Positions 23,362 through 31,774 of a stretch of 64,000 bases of DNA are shown here, piece by piece. Both the position numbers and the translations under genes were made by a program. This DNA comes from Nocardioides sp. JS614 (GTDB lineage: Bacteria; Actinomycetota; Actinomycetes; Propionibacteriales; Nocardioidaceae), in the NCBI RefSeq assembly GCF_000015265.1, contig NC_008699.1, positions 1,798,001 through 1,862,000 on the forward strand, written 5' to 3'. The notes below the pieces were generated by a model, which searched no databases, was not told the origin of the DNA, and saw only the letters and a program-made list of their open reading frames with translations. Within the stretch, counting starts at the first letter, position 1. Every line of letters begins with the position of its first letter.

Positions 23362-26096
23362 GCGTCCTCCGTCAACAGCTCGGCGGTCGGGATGTGAGTG
23401 ACCATTGCGGTGGCGGCCAAGGCCGACAGCGCGGCAAGGAGGCTGGAGACGGCCCAGACCGCAACAGCCCATCCGATCACGATCGAGGTGAGGTCTCCGG
23501 CGACCACGGCCGTGACCCCCAGGCCGATCAGCCCGCCCAGGGTGGCACCGAGGACACCGAGCATGGCCCCCTCCGCGGTGATCAGGTACCTGAGCTGACC
23601 TTCGGCCCATCCGATCCCCCGCAGCGTGGCCAGCTCGGTCCCGCGGTCTCGGATATTGAGGTACATCACGTTCGCCACGCCGAGGCAACCGAGGAGCAAT
23701 GTCGCGATCGTGGCGACGATGTCGACGGTCCGGGTCTGGATGGAGACGGTCTCGCCGAGGACAGTCCCCACGATCGCACCCTGGAAACCGAGAACGATCG
23801 CGGCCAGGAGCGTGGCGGTGGCGACCGCGATCATCAGACCGATCCCGGCCAGGGCGCTCCTGGTCCGTGACAGCCCGAGATTGAGCCAGGCGAGCCCGAT
23901 GACGCGAGCGGCATGGTGCGGACGGCGTGCCTCGCTCACGGCGGGCCGCACCGCCTCGATCGGATCGGCCCGGGCGGCCACAGTGGCGGGCACGGCACCC
24001 GCGACAACGGCGACGCCGATGGCGATCGGGAGCGCGAGCGCCGCCCGTGGCAGATCCACGGCGGACCCAAGAGCACGACCGAGCACCCAGGAGAGCACGG
24101 CGCTGGCCAGGCCGGCGACGCACGCCACGACGAGGAGCTCGTAGCCGACCGCTCGGAAGAGTTGCGCCTTGCTCCAGCCCAGGCTCGCTAGGACGCCGAG
24201 CTCGGTACGACGGGCCCGGACAGCCGCGACCGCGGCGTTTGCTATCGACAAGGCTGAGACGAGCAGCACCAGCGCGAACAGGGCGAGCGACTTCTTGTCG
24301 ACTGCGGTGAGGATCCTCGTTGCGACCCCCTTGGTCACCCACCACTGCTGGAGCGCCAGTTGCGGCCGACCGTGGTCACCTGCGGGCAAGAGCAGGCCCT
24401 GAGCACCTGCAGAGGAGCCCGTTGTGATGTCGACGTCGAGGCCGGTCGCATCCTTGATGCGCTGGGCGACGATCCTGATCCGCTCCCGGGAGACCTCATC
24501 CGCGACGCTTGCATCGGCCACCCGGACGCGGACCGCGGAGATAGGCGCGGAGGCCGCCGCCCCGCTCCAGCCGCGGGTCAACTGCGGGATGGCCTCGAGA
24601 GTGGTGACCATCGTCGGCGGCGGTTGGACCAGTCCACCCAGGTCGGTCGAGGGTGCCAACGGCCGGTTGCCGAGGGCGTTCGTACTGGCCCGGTCCGCTC
24701 CCTCGGTCGGCGCTGCCGAGTATCCGGCGAGGACCTCGTCGGTCAGATCCGTGATATGGCTGAGCTCGGCGGGATCGAAGGTCCCCTGCAGTCGCAGGGT
24801 TGCGGGGGAGGCCGGTGTGCCGGCGACCGCGGGCTCCTTGGCCGAGTTGGTTACCTCTCTCGCGGCCGGTTCTCCGCTTGCTGGTGCCCGAGCGGCGAGG
24901 TCGAACCCTGGCGGCTGCTTCCGCAGTTCGACCTCGAGACGCTCCGAGGTCACCGCCAGGCGCGGCATCCCCACCTGTCCGAGCTGGGTGATCTCACCGG
25001 GGAGGAAACGGGTCGGACGGCGTTGGCCGTCGATCGGCTTCGTCGTGCGGAATGCCTCCATGAGCTGTGCCTGGGCGGCCGCGGCGTCGACTACTTGTGT
25101 GGTGACCAGGCTGGCTGGCAGCTTCACCAGATCCCCGGTGCCGGCTCCTGCCAGCACGGCCCGGCCGGCGGAATCCGGAAGGCCTGACAGCGTGATAGTC
25201 GCCGTCTCGTCGACCCCGGGCTCGTCCGAGACCAGCACGGGCACGCCCTTGCCATCCACCGAGTCCGGGTACTTGACCGAGGCCCCGGTCAGTGGATCGC
25301 CGGAGGTCACCGCGCCGTCGAGACCCACCAACGCGTCCTCACTGGCCGGGTCAACCGCCGCGATCACATAGGAGAACGGGAAGTCCACCATCGCCCCGCG
25401 GACACCGTCTCGTGCGAACTCCTCACCGACGTGACCGTGACCCATGCCGCCCTTCGTGCGAGAGAAGCACAGCAAGTTCGCCGGCCTCTTCTCTGGCGAC
25501 ACCTCGTCGGAAGGTTCGACCGGACAGATCGCGCGAGACTTGCCGGTGCCGTCCTTGAACAGCCACGGCCCTTCCCCCAAACCCGCGCCTGTGTTCGGAC
25601 GCAGCGCATGGTCGGTGATCACTGTGAACTGAGGGCTCTCCCGGGTGACCGTCAGGCCATTGTCACCCGCCCAGGTAACATCCACCCGCGCGACCGAGGT
25701 ACCTCGCGGCGACCAGGCCGCTGTCGCGTCCACCGGAATCTGGAGCGCGGGATAGGCGTAGCCCAGCATCGCGATCGGTGCCGCAACCTCCACGCCGGGG
25801 ACGTCTTGGATCTCGTGCCACTGCCGCAACGTGATGCCGCCATAGATGCCGGTGAGGAAACCGGGCTCGATGAGCCCCTCCTGCTCCTCAAGGTCCGACC
25901 GCGTCCCCGGTGGGCGGACCAGGACGTCATAGGTCTTCTGCGACGCTTCTGCGACCGTACCCACGGTGTCCAGGCGCTCCGCGTTCGACGCCCCGGTCAG
26001 CACCGTGAATCCGGTCGCCGCCACCAAGATCGCAAAGCCCAGCACCAGCGTCCGAGAGCCACCCCGCCACAGTCGCCGCCACACCATCACCCACAT
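23358..26096 (-). CDS. FtsX-like permease of the peptide cluster
   Basis: 912 residues. One N-terminal helix (about 16-36), a very large extracytoplasmic domain (about 40-610), then three helices (about 615-640, 665-690, 700-720) forming the first FtsX unit, and a second unit near the C-terminus with helices at about 750-770, 800-820, 845-870 and 875-900. The architecture is that of MacB/FtsX permeases with the ATPase as a separate gene. Overlaps the S26 gene by 10 nt. Most likely exports or clears peptide; not proven. Confidence 0.88.
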   Translation of the reverse strand: MWVMVWRRLWRGGSRTLVLGFAILVAATGFTVLTGASNAERLDTVGTVAEASQKTYDVLVRPPGTRSDLEEQEGLIEPGFLTGIYGGITLRQWHEIQDVPGVEVAAPIAMLGYAYPALQIPVDATAAWSPRGTSVARVDVTWAGDNGLTVTRESPQFTVITDHALRPNTGAGLGEGPWLFKDGTGKSRAICPVEPSDEVSPEKRPANLLCFSRTKGGMGHGHVGEEFARDGVRGAMVDFPFSYVIAAVDPASEDALVGLDGAVTSGDPLTGASVKYPDSVDGKGVPVLVSDEPGVDETATITLSGLPDSAGRAVLAGAGTGDLVKLPASLVTTQVVDAAAAQAQLMEAFRTTKPIDGQRRPTRFLPGEITQLGQVGMPRLAVTSERLEVELRKQPPGFDLAARAPASGEPAAREVTNSAKEPAVAGTPASPATLRLQGTFDPAELSHITDLTDEVLAGYSAAPTEGADRASTNALGNRPLAPSTDLGGLVQPPPTMVTTLEAIPQLTRGWSGAAASAPISAVRVRVADASVADEVSRERIRIVAQRIKDATGLDVDITTGSSAGAQGLLLPAGDHGRPQLALQQWWVTKGVATRILTAVDKKSLALFALVLLVSALSIANAAVAAVRARRTELGVLASLGWSKAQLFRAVGYELLVVACVAGLASAVLSWVLGRALGSAVDLPRAALALPIAIGVAVVAGAVPATVAARADPIEAVRPAVSEARRPHHAARVIGLAWLNLGLSRTRSALAGIGLMIAVATATLLAAIVLGFQGAIVGTVLGETVSIQTRTVDIVATIATLLLGCLGVANVMYLNIRDRGTELATLRGIGWAEGQLRYLITAEGAMLGVLGATLGGLIGLGVTAVVAGDLTSIVIGWAVAVWAVSSLLAALSALAATAMVTHIPTAELLTEDA

Positions 26097-26506
26097 TGGC
26101 GACCACCCTGAAGAACGACGCCACGAATCGACCTGATCGGTATCGGCCCAAGGTTTCTGGAGTCGAGGCTGCTCTCAGCATCCCCCAGGACCCAAACAGA
26201 GCCAGGAGCATCTCCATGACCCGTGGAGTAGTCGAGACTCGCACGGACGTGGTGTATCTCCGCGATTCGTTTGACCAGTAGAGGAGGGCTGCCGTGACCC
26301 CGTTCGTGCTCGAAGGCAACAATCTGATCGACGCGATAGCGATACCGCGTGCTCGGGCGCCATATCCACACTCGTTGCCGGTCGAGCAGCGCGGGCTCCA
26401 TGCTATGTCCGACTACCGTCAACCGGGCGAGGCGACGTCGCATGATGAACATTGCGAGCACTGACGTCGTGCCACCAACCACGAGCAATGCCCTAGCCGA
26501 CGACAT
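26087..26506 (-). CDS. S26 family signal peptidase
   Basis: 139 residues. One N-terminal membrane helix (about 5-22) is followed by the catalytic serine motif VGHSMEPAL (Ser35), the lysine motif LLVKRIAEI (Lys79) and the C-terminal box VLGDAESSLDSRNLGPIP. These complete the Ser/Lys dyad of type I signal peptidases, which cleave after AxA. The element's precursor peptide has AGA immediately before its first cysteine, so this enzyme is the candidate processing protease. Overlaps both neighbours by 10-14 nt. Confidence 0.9.
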   Translation of the reverse strand: MSSARALLVVGGTTSVLAMFIMRRRLARLTVVGHSMEPALLDRQRVWIWRPSTRYRYRVDQIVAFEHERGHGSPPLLVKRIAEIHHVRASLDYSTGHGDAPGSVWVLGDAESSLDSRNLGPIPIRSIRGVVLQGGRQCG

Positions 26507-28355
26507 CGCCGGAATCTCGCATCACGTAGGTCGCGGCTTGTACAGAGAACATTCTCTGGAAGTTCCCGCCCCGCGCGAGGAGTTCTGAGCGACTTCCTCG
26601 CTCGCAGATCTCGCCGTCGCTCATCACAACCACATGATCGGACTCGGCTACCAGGCCGAGCCGATGGGAGATGATCAGCCGTGTGGCGCCCTCTCCGAAA
26701 GCGAGGATGTCGCCCATGAGTTGCGCTTCGCTGATCGGATCAAGCCCGGCGTTCGGCTCGTCGAGAACCACCAGGTCAATGGGCTCGCCCAATAACTGGG
26801 CATATCTCGCGCGCGCGACCGCAACTCTGTCCCACTGCCCGCCCGACAGAGTGATTCCTGCGTCGCCAGACGCGTCCCGCCGCTGTGTGCTGAGCATCGT
26901 GTCCGCTCCGTGCGGAAGAGATTCGATCATCCCGGTCAGCCTAGCTGCGGCCAGCGCGGTGTATGTGGCTTCGTCCGGGCCTCCTGACCCGAGCCGCGAG
27001 TCCCTGCCCAGTGAGACATTGTCTCGTAGCGACATCTCGTAGCGGGGCCGTTCCTGTAGAACTCCCGTCACATGTCGCCGGTAATCAACGGGATCGAACC
27101 GCGCGATGTCGACGCCGTCCCACAGGACTCGTCCGCGGGATGGGGTATTCAGTCGTAGAAGGAGCCTGACAATTGTGGACTTGCCTGCACCGTTCGGGCC
27201 GACGAGCGCAGTTGTCTTGCCAGCGGGGATCGTGAGATTCAGGCCGCGCAGAATCCACTCTTGGTCCTCGCTGTAGCGGAACCAGACATCCTCAAAGTGG
27301 ATGGCGTCACTGAGACACGGCGTGGGCAGGGGGACATGAGAAAGCTCGCTCGCCGTCGAAGTCGAGTTCGCGCGCACAAAACGCTGATAGTGCCCAAATA
27401 GTCGGAGCGAGACACTGAGCCTGCCCTGGAGGTTCAGCAGTGAGGCAGCGCGGGTTTGAATTGCCATCACAGCCGTTGTGAACAGTACGAAGTCACCTAC
27501 CGTGACGCGCCCATGCGCCGCCCCAACCGCGGCCCAAGCGGTGCCTGCCACGACGACAAGCCCGTGCGCGCCGACCAGAGCCATCCGGGCGCCCGTGGCC
27601 TTCTTGACTGCAGCGACCTCGGACCATTGCGCCTGGCTCAGGGCCGCGTCGAACCTCGTTCGAAGGTAGCCGCTGCTTCCATGGAGTCGCATATCTCGGG
27701 CGGCATCAGGAGTCACGAAGAGGGAACCGAAATACCGCTCCCACCGCTGCGCGGGAGCATTGCGTTCAACGATCCGGCCGGACGCGTGGTTGATTCGGAC
27801 CTGGATGTACGCCGTCGGTGCAGACACGGCGACGAGGGCCAGGACCATGAGTGGCCATGAACTCCACAGCAGAACTCCGTAGCCGACGAAGGTCACGAGA
27901 GTGGAGACGACCTCAACGATCGCACTGGGGATCAACGTGGGAATCATTCGGATGCCCTCGCGAGCAAGCGTCAGGCTGTCGTGCTCGTCTGGGTCATCGA
28001 GAAACTCGGTACCCACATGCCGCATGGTGGCATCGAGAAGGAGACGCTCAGAACGGATCCGCGACCTTGCCTCAAGGGACGCGCCTACGATTGCGGACAG
28101 ATAGCTGACCTGAGTTGCTGCTGCCGCGAACCCGGCGACCATGGTGGCAAGAGCTAGGGCCATGCCCGCGCCAAATGTGCCCGCACTGAGCCCGTCGACG
28201 AGATGCTGGGTTGCCCATGCCGCCGGCAATGGCATTGCCCCCGCCACGCAACCGGCCAGTAGTACGCCAGCGAACTGGCGTGGCCCGCTCCGGGCCACGA
28301 GGCGCACGGCTGCCAGCGCCTTGAGTAGTGGTGATCGTGTCGACAATCTATGCAT
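26493..28355 (-). CDS. ABC transporter with fused membrane and ATPase domains
   Basis: 620 residues. Residues about 25-320 hold six membrane helices; residues about 370-600 hold the ATPase with Walker A GPNGAGKST, signature ITLSGGQWDRVAVARA and Walker B IDLVVLDEPNAGLDP. There is no N-terminal C39 peptidase domain, so leader removal must be done by another protein such as the adjacent S26 peptidase. As a homodimer it is the likely exporter of the cysteine-rich peptide. The start overlaps the MauD-like gene by 8 nt. Confidence 0.9.
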   Translation of the reverse strand: MHRLSTRSPLLKALAAVRLVARSGPRQFAGVLLAGCVAGAMPLPAAWATQHLVDGLSAGTFGAGMALALATMVAGFAAAATQVSYLSAIVGASLEARSRIRSERLLLDATMRHVGTEFLDDPDEHDSLTLAREGIRMIPTLIPSAIVEVVSTLVTFVGYGVLLWSSWPLMVLALVAVSAPTAYIQVRINHASGRIVERNAPAQRWERYFGSLFVTPDAARDMRLHGSSGYLRTRFDAALSQAQWSEVAAVKKATGARMALVGAHGLVVVAGTAWAAVGAAHGRVTVGDFVLFTTAVMAIQTRAASLLNLQGRLSVSLRLFGHYQRFVRANSTSTASELSHVPLPTPCLSDAIHFEDVWFRYSEDQEWILRGLNLTIPAGKTTALVGPNGAGKSTIVRLLLRLNTPSRGRVLWDGVDIARFDPVDYRRHVTGVLQERPRYEMSLRDNVSLGRDSRLGSGGPDEATYTALAAARLTGMIESLPHGADTMLSTQRRDASGDAGITLSGGQWDRVAVARARYAQLLGEPIDLVVLDEPNAGLDPISEAQLMGDILAFGEGATRLIISHRLGLVAESDHVVVMSDGEICERGSRSELLARGGNFQRMFSVQAATYVMRDSGDVVG

Positions 28356-28905
28356 CCCTGCCAAGCGACACCGGCGTAGGGACGACATCGTGACCGACCT
28401 GGGCGCGCAGATCATCAAGACGGTGCGCCGACGCGACGACTCTGCCGCCTCCCAGCACCGCGATGACCGGAAGCTCATTCGGTGCGCCCAGTAGCGGAGT
28501 CAGGGCAAGTGGTTGGGGCGAGACCACAGCATGACTTGCGATTGACCAGGTGTCATCAAGGTACGACTGCGGATCGACGCCATCTCGTGTGGAGTCGGCG
28601 ATGACCAGCAGGGGGAGTGGGAGGCCTCCGATACCGTCGAACTCGGCGCGCAAGACCCTGCAACCGACACAGCCTGGAACGACGAACGCAACCAGGGCAT
28701 CGCCGTTCAGACAGTCATCCACGTCCGTGGACCAGTTCCAAGCGGGATCAGCTTGGAGCGCGGTCCCAGGGAGGGGGTGAACCGGACGTGCGGATGTCAT
28801 TGTCCGACCTACACGCCGCAGCGCGTTCAAGACCGCAAAGGTCAGAACAACGTTCATGACCAGACCAAGGGTCACGAGACACAGCCATGCGAAAGTGACG
28901 GTCAT
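28348..28905 (-). CDS. Membrane-anchored thioredoxin-like protein (MauD/TlpA-like)
   Basis: 185 residues. N-terminal membrane anchor (about 5-28), then a thioredoxin fold with VAFVVPGCVGCRVLRAEF, the active-site CxxC at Cys79/Cys82, and a later cis-proline-like segment NELPVIAVLGGG. MauD-type proteins form or isomerise disulfides outside the membrane. It overlaps the MauE-like gene by 4 nt, and the pair would oxidise the six-cysteine peptide, comparable in logic to BdbA/BdbB in the sublancin operon. Confidence 0.87.
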   Translation of the reverse strand: MTVTFAWLCLVTLGLVMNVVLTFAVLNALRRVGRTMTSARPVHPLPGTALQADPAWNWSTDVDDCLNGDALVAFVVPGCVGCRVLRAEFDGIGGLPLPLLVIADSTRDGVDPQSYLDDTWSIASHAVVSPQPLALTPLLGAPNELPVIAVLGGGRVVASAHRLDDLRAQVGHDVVPTPVSLGRDA

Positions 28906-29453
28906 CGGCGCTTGGCCTCCAGAGTGTCCGCAGCACGAGGCATTGGATCGATCCGCAGTGCGGAGTAGATGCGATCGGTCGACGCGATGGCGATCCCAAT
29001 CATGGCGCCGAGTCCAATTGAAAACACGATCGCGCCCGCACTGGAGGGATCCGAGTTCCTAACAACGCCGCCCGTCGTCACTCCCATGAGCACAGCGTTG
29101 CGGCACAGGAGCAGCCATACAGGGACAGGCGCTGTGGATCCGAAGCAGTGACACGCCCACGCTTCTGAGCGACTGGCCGACTTCCACAACAGGAACGCGC
29201 TGAAGACGGCCGACAAGACCATTGCGGGAACGAGTCGGATTTGAAGCCTGCCGACGGGAACAAGGACCGAGACGGCGACGCAGATCTCCGCAACAACAAC
29301 GAGGCCAGCCACGGTCGAGCGCGTGGCGTACGCGAATCCAGCGGCCTCCATGGAATCCGCGAAGCCGTCAAAAGCGCGCCTGCTCACGAGCTTGCCGGTC
29401 GCCGAGAGCGCGAACACCACCAGCACCACTGCAGCTGCGCACAACGACACCAT
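28902..29453 (-). CDS. MauE/DoxX family redox-associated membrane protein
   Basis: 183 residues with four membrane helices (about 3-22, 48-68, 75-93, 110-128, plus a weaker one near 140-160). WACHCFGS lies between helices and provides a membrane-side cysteine pair, as in MauE and related quinone-linked oxidoreductases that recharge MauD. A GGGAGAAG ribosome site precedes the ATG. First gene of the fully overlapping operon. Confidence 0.87.
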   Translation of the reverse strand: MVSLCAAAVVLVVFALSATGKLVSRRAFDGFADSMEAAGFAYATRSTVAGLVVVAEICVAVSVLVPVGRLQIRLVPAMVLSAVFSAFLLWKSASRSEAWACHCFGSTAPVPVWLLLCRNAVLMGVTTGGVVRNSDPSSAGAIVFSIGLGAMIGIAIASTDRIYSALRIDPMPRAADTLEAKRR

Positions 29454-29627
29454 GGCTTCTCCCGAGTAGTAGAGACGACCGGCGCCCAGCTAGATCGGCT
29501 GATATAGGTCGGGGTAGTCCTTCACGGACACCTCCGGAGGTGCTTGGAAGGGACCGACAGGTTCTCTTCATCTGAGGGTCGGGCGTTGGCGCGCCGTGGC
29601 CTTCCGGCGCCCCCGGAGGTGGGTCCA
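29454..29627. other. Non-coding flank of the IS110-family gene; candidate bridge RNA region
   Basis: Holds a strong inverted repeat: CACCTCCGGAGGTG (29529-29542) within outer arms CCTTC (29519-29523) and GAAGG (29547-29551). IS110-family elements encode a structured guide (bridge) RNA in the DNA beside the transposase gene. The left end of the element must lie in this stretch because the MauE gene and its ribosome site are intact. Confidence 0.4.
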
Positions 29628-30857
29628 ATGGTTGTTCAGGCTGTTCCGGTCACGTTGTCGACGGTCGTCGTCGCGGTCGATGTTGGCAAGACTGAGTTCG
29701 CGTTCTCGGTCACCGATGCCACCCGGACATTGCTCCTCAAGCCGCGGACCGGCTGCCCGATGACCGGGCCGTCGCTGGCACAGGTCGTGGCCGACATCGC
29801 CCGGTTGCTCCCGATCGATGCGGTGGTCAAGGTCGGTATCGAGGCGGCCGGGCATTACCACCGGCCGTTGCTGATGACAGGGGCGTGGCCGGGGACCTGG
29901 GAGGTGCTCGAGCTCAATCCGGGTCATGTCACCGAGCAGCGTCGGGTGCTGGGCAAACGCACCATCAAGACCGACGTGATCGATCTTCAGGCGATGACCG
30001 AGCTGCTGCTGGCCGGTCGCGGTCAGCCGGTCCGGGACCGCTCGCTGGTGTTCGGGGAGTTGACGGCGTGGTCGGCGCATCGGGTCGGCCGGGTGGCGTT
30101 GCGGACAGCGACGAAGAACCAGCTGCTCGGACATCTGGACCGGACCTTCCCCGGGCTGACCCTGGCGCTGCCGAATGTGCTGGCCACCAAGGTCGGCCGG
30201 CTTGTCGCCACAGAGTTCCCCGATCCGGCACGGCTGGCCGCGTTGGGCAGCAGCCGGTTCATCCGCTTCGGAGCGACCCGGGGCCTGCAGATCCGCCGGC
30301 CCGTGGCTGACAGGCTGGTCCAAGCCGCTCGCGATGCGTTGCCCACCACCGATGCAGCTGTCGCCCGCGCCGTCCTTGCCGCTGACCTCGCGCTGCTCGA
30401 CGACCTGGACGCGCAAGTCGACCAGGCCACCGAGCAGCTGGCTCGACTGCTGCCCCGTAGCCCGTTCGCGCCGCTGCTGACGGTCCCAGGATGGGGCGCG
30501 GTCCGGGCCGGAAACTACGGCGGCGCCCTGGGGGACCCGGCCCGATTCGACAACCACCGGCAGATCTACCGCACCGCCGGACTCAACCCGATCCAGTACG
30601 AGTCCGCCGGAAGACGTCGCGACAGTGTCATCAGCCGCGAGGGCAGTGTCGAGCTGCGTCGCGCGCTGATCGACCTGGGAGTGGGGTTGTGGCTCAGTGA
30701 GCCCGCCGCCAAGGTCTACGGTGCGCAGCTTCGTGACCGTGGCAAGAAGGGTCTGGTCATCGCCTGCGCGATGGCCAACCGCGCGAACCGGATCGCGTTC
30801 GCTCTGGTCCGCGACCAGAGCACTTACGATCCCAGCAGGTGGATCCGGGAGGGCTGA
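29628..30857 (+). CDS. IS110-family transposase
   Basis: 409 residues. N-terminal RuvC-like DEDD domain (VVAVDVGKTEFAFSVTD with the first Asp; VGIEAAGHYHRPL; IKTDVIDLQAM) and C-terminal Tnp20 domain (LLTVPGWGAVRAGNYGG, IYRTAGLNPIQYES, VISREGSVELRRALIDL, whose serine is proposed catalytic). Opposite in direction to the peptide operon and placed between the precursor gene and mauE. Element ends and target duplication cannot be defined because the family lacks standard terminal repeats. Confidence 0.92.
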   Translation: MVVQAVPVTLSTVVVAVDVGKTEFAFSVTDATRTLLLKPRTGCPMTGPSLAQVVADIARLLPIDAVVKVGIEAAGHYHRPLLMTGAWPGTWEVLELNPGHVTEQRRVLGKRTIKTDVIDLQAMTELLLAGRGQPVRDRSLVFGELTAWSAHRVGRVALRTATKNQLLGHLDRTFPGLTLALPNVLATKVGRLVATEFPDPARLAALGSSRFIRFGATRGLQIRRPVADRLVQAARDALPTTDAAVARAVLAADLALLDDLDAQVDQATEQLARLLPRSPFAPLLTVPGWGAVRAGNYGGALGDPARFDNHRQIYRTAGLNPIQYESAGRRRDSVISREGSVELRRALIDLGVGLWLSEPAAKVYGAQLRDRGKKGLVIACAMANRANRIAFALVRDQSTYDPSRWIREG

Positions 30858-31193
30858 GGCCAGCACTTCACAACTCCGGCCGGTCGTGTCAGGCTCGTGG
30901 GCACGAAGGACCCGGACCAGACGCCGCATTCGCTATGGCAGACGCCGCAAGACGTTATGCCGCTGCTAGCTTGGCGCCCGGGTCCTTCGCCCTTGCGGCA
31001 GCCCGAACGAAGCCAGACGACCCGTCCACAGGCGAGGTCGCATACGTCAGCGTGGGCGCCCGGCACCCCAACAGCCAGCACGACCGACCAAACAGCACCA
31101 ACATCAACTCCGCGGCCCGGAGCCGCTGGACCCTGCCCACCTTGAGACTTGACGCGACCTACAGCCAGCTAGCTGGGGCCGATCGTCGTGGTG
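30858..31193. other. Non-coding stretch between the transposase and the precursor gene
   Basis: 336 bp. CCAGCTAGCTGG (31165-31176) is a 12-bp palindrome 18 nt past the precursor stop and may be its terminator or attenuator. Minus-strand frames of 61 and 85 codons exist but lack convincing ribosome sites. The right end of the IS110 element must fall here. Confidence 0.5.
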
Positions 31194-31349
31194 TCAGCAG
31201 TAGACGTAGTAGACGCAGTTGCCGTAGCAGTTGTGGATGTAGTTCCTAGCGTCGCAACAGTCGCCATTGTTCGGCACACACGCGCCGGCTTCGAGTTCGC
31301 CGACAAATCTGCCGGCAACCTTGTCCAGCAGGCGGATGACCTTCGTCAT
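31194..31349 (-). CDS. Cysteine-rich precursor peptide (candidate RiPP/bacteriocin), 51 residues
   Basis: Starts MTKVIRLLDKVAGRFVGEL, an amphipathic leader-like helix, reaches EAGA at residues 20-23, then a 28-residue core that begins and ends with Cys. Spacing is C-x6-C-C-x8-C-x3-C-x5-C: six cysteines, enough for three disulfides. The core is rich in Tyr and Asn (NYIHNCYGNC, VYYVYC). A GGAGGGAG ribosome site precedes the ATG. No family recognised. Leader ends in an AxA site suited to the element's S26 peptidase; MauE/MauD-like and ABC exporter genes lie downstream on the same strand, beyond an IS110 gene. Confidence 0.75.
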   Translation of the reverse strand: MTKVIRLLDKVAGRFVGELEAGACVPNNGDCCDARNYIHNCYGNCVYYVYC

Positions 31350-31370
31350 CTCCAACTCCCTCCGAGATAT

Positions 31371-31391
31371 GCGTCGGCCGAGCGCCGACGC
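31371..31391 (-). promoter_or_regulatory. 5'-leader stem-loop of the precursor gene
   Basis: GCGTCGGC-CGAGC-GCCGACGC is a perfect 8-bp stem, 21 nt upstream of the precursor ATG and just before its ribosome site. It may stabilise the mRNA or modulate its expression relative to the operon. Confidence 0.45.
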
Positions 31392-31681
31392 GCCCAACAC
31401 TCTCAGCACTAACGCCAGACCATCGCAAGCCCTGAGGCCTGCCGGTATAGACCGCTGAGGTAGCCGATCCCCGGCGTGGGACGAGGAGGCCGCTGGGGTC
31501 ACGGGCGTCTCGTTCCACGCGGACACCGTCGCTGTCGTGCCTATCGCTCCAAGCCCAGCTGTCGACGTAACCTTCACCGCCTCGCCTGACTGACAACCGT
31601 TGGCTCTTCACGGTCCCCGGAATCCCCCGCCACTGACCCGTTCTTCAGCCTTTCAAACCCCCCGTCTAAGCGGCACGCATG

Positions 31682-31697
31682 CTACGAAGGTTCGTAG
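31682..31697. repeat. Inverted repeat upstream of the relaxase; oriT candidate
   Basis: CTACGAA-GG-TTCGTAG, 7-bp arms with a 2-nt centre, about 80 nt before the relaxase start. Relaxase-binding repeats are commonly located here; it may instead be an operator. Confidence 0.35.
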
Positions 31698-31774
31698 ATG
31701 GGTCGCCCGTGATCGGGCGGCCCACGCGGCATTCCTAGGGGTCCGTTGGTTGTCGACGGACCTCGTTGAGGGCG

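Noticed and set aside
30824..31081. 85-codon minus-strand frame with several cysteines, considered as a second precursor
   Set aside because: No ribosome site, runs into the antisense of the transposase end, and the cysteine spacing is unlike the clear precursor.
30955..31140. 61-codon minus-strand frame downstream of the precursor
   Set aside because: Codon bias is fair, but there is no strong ribosome site or leader/core organisation; left unassigned.
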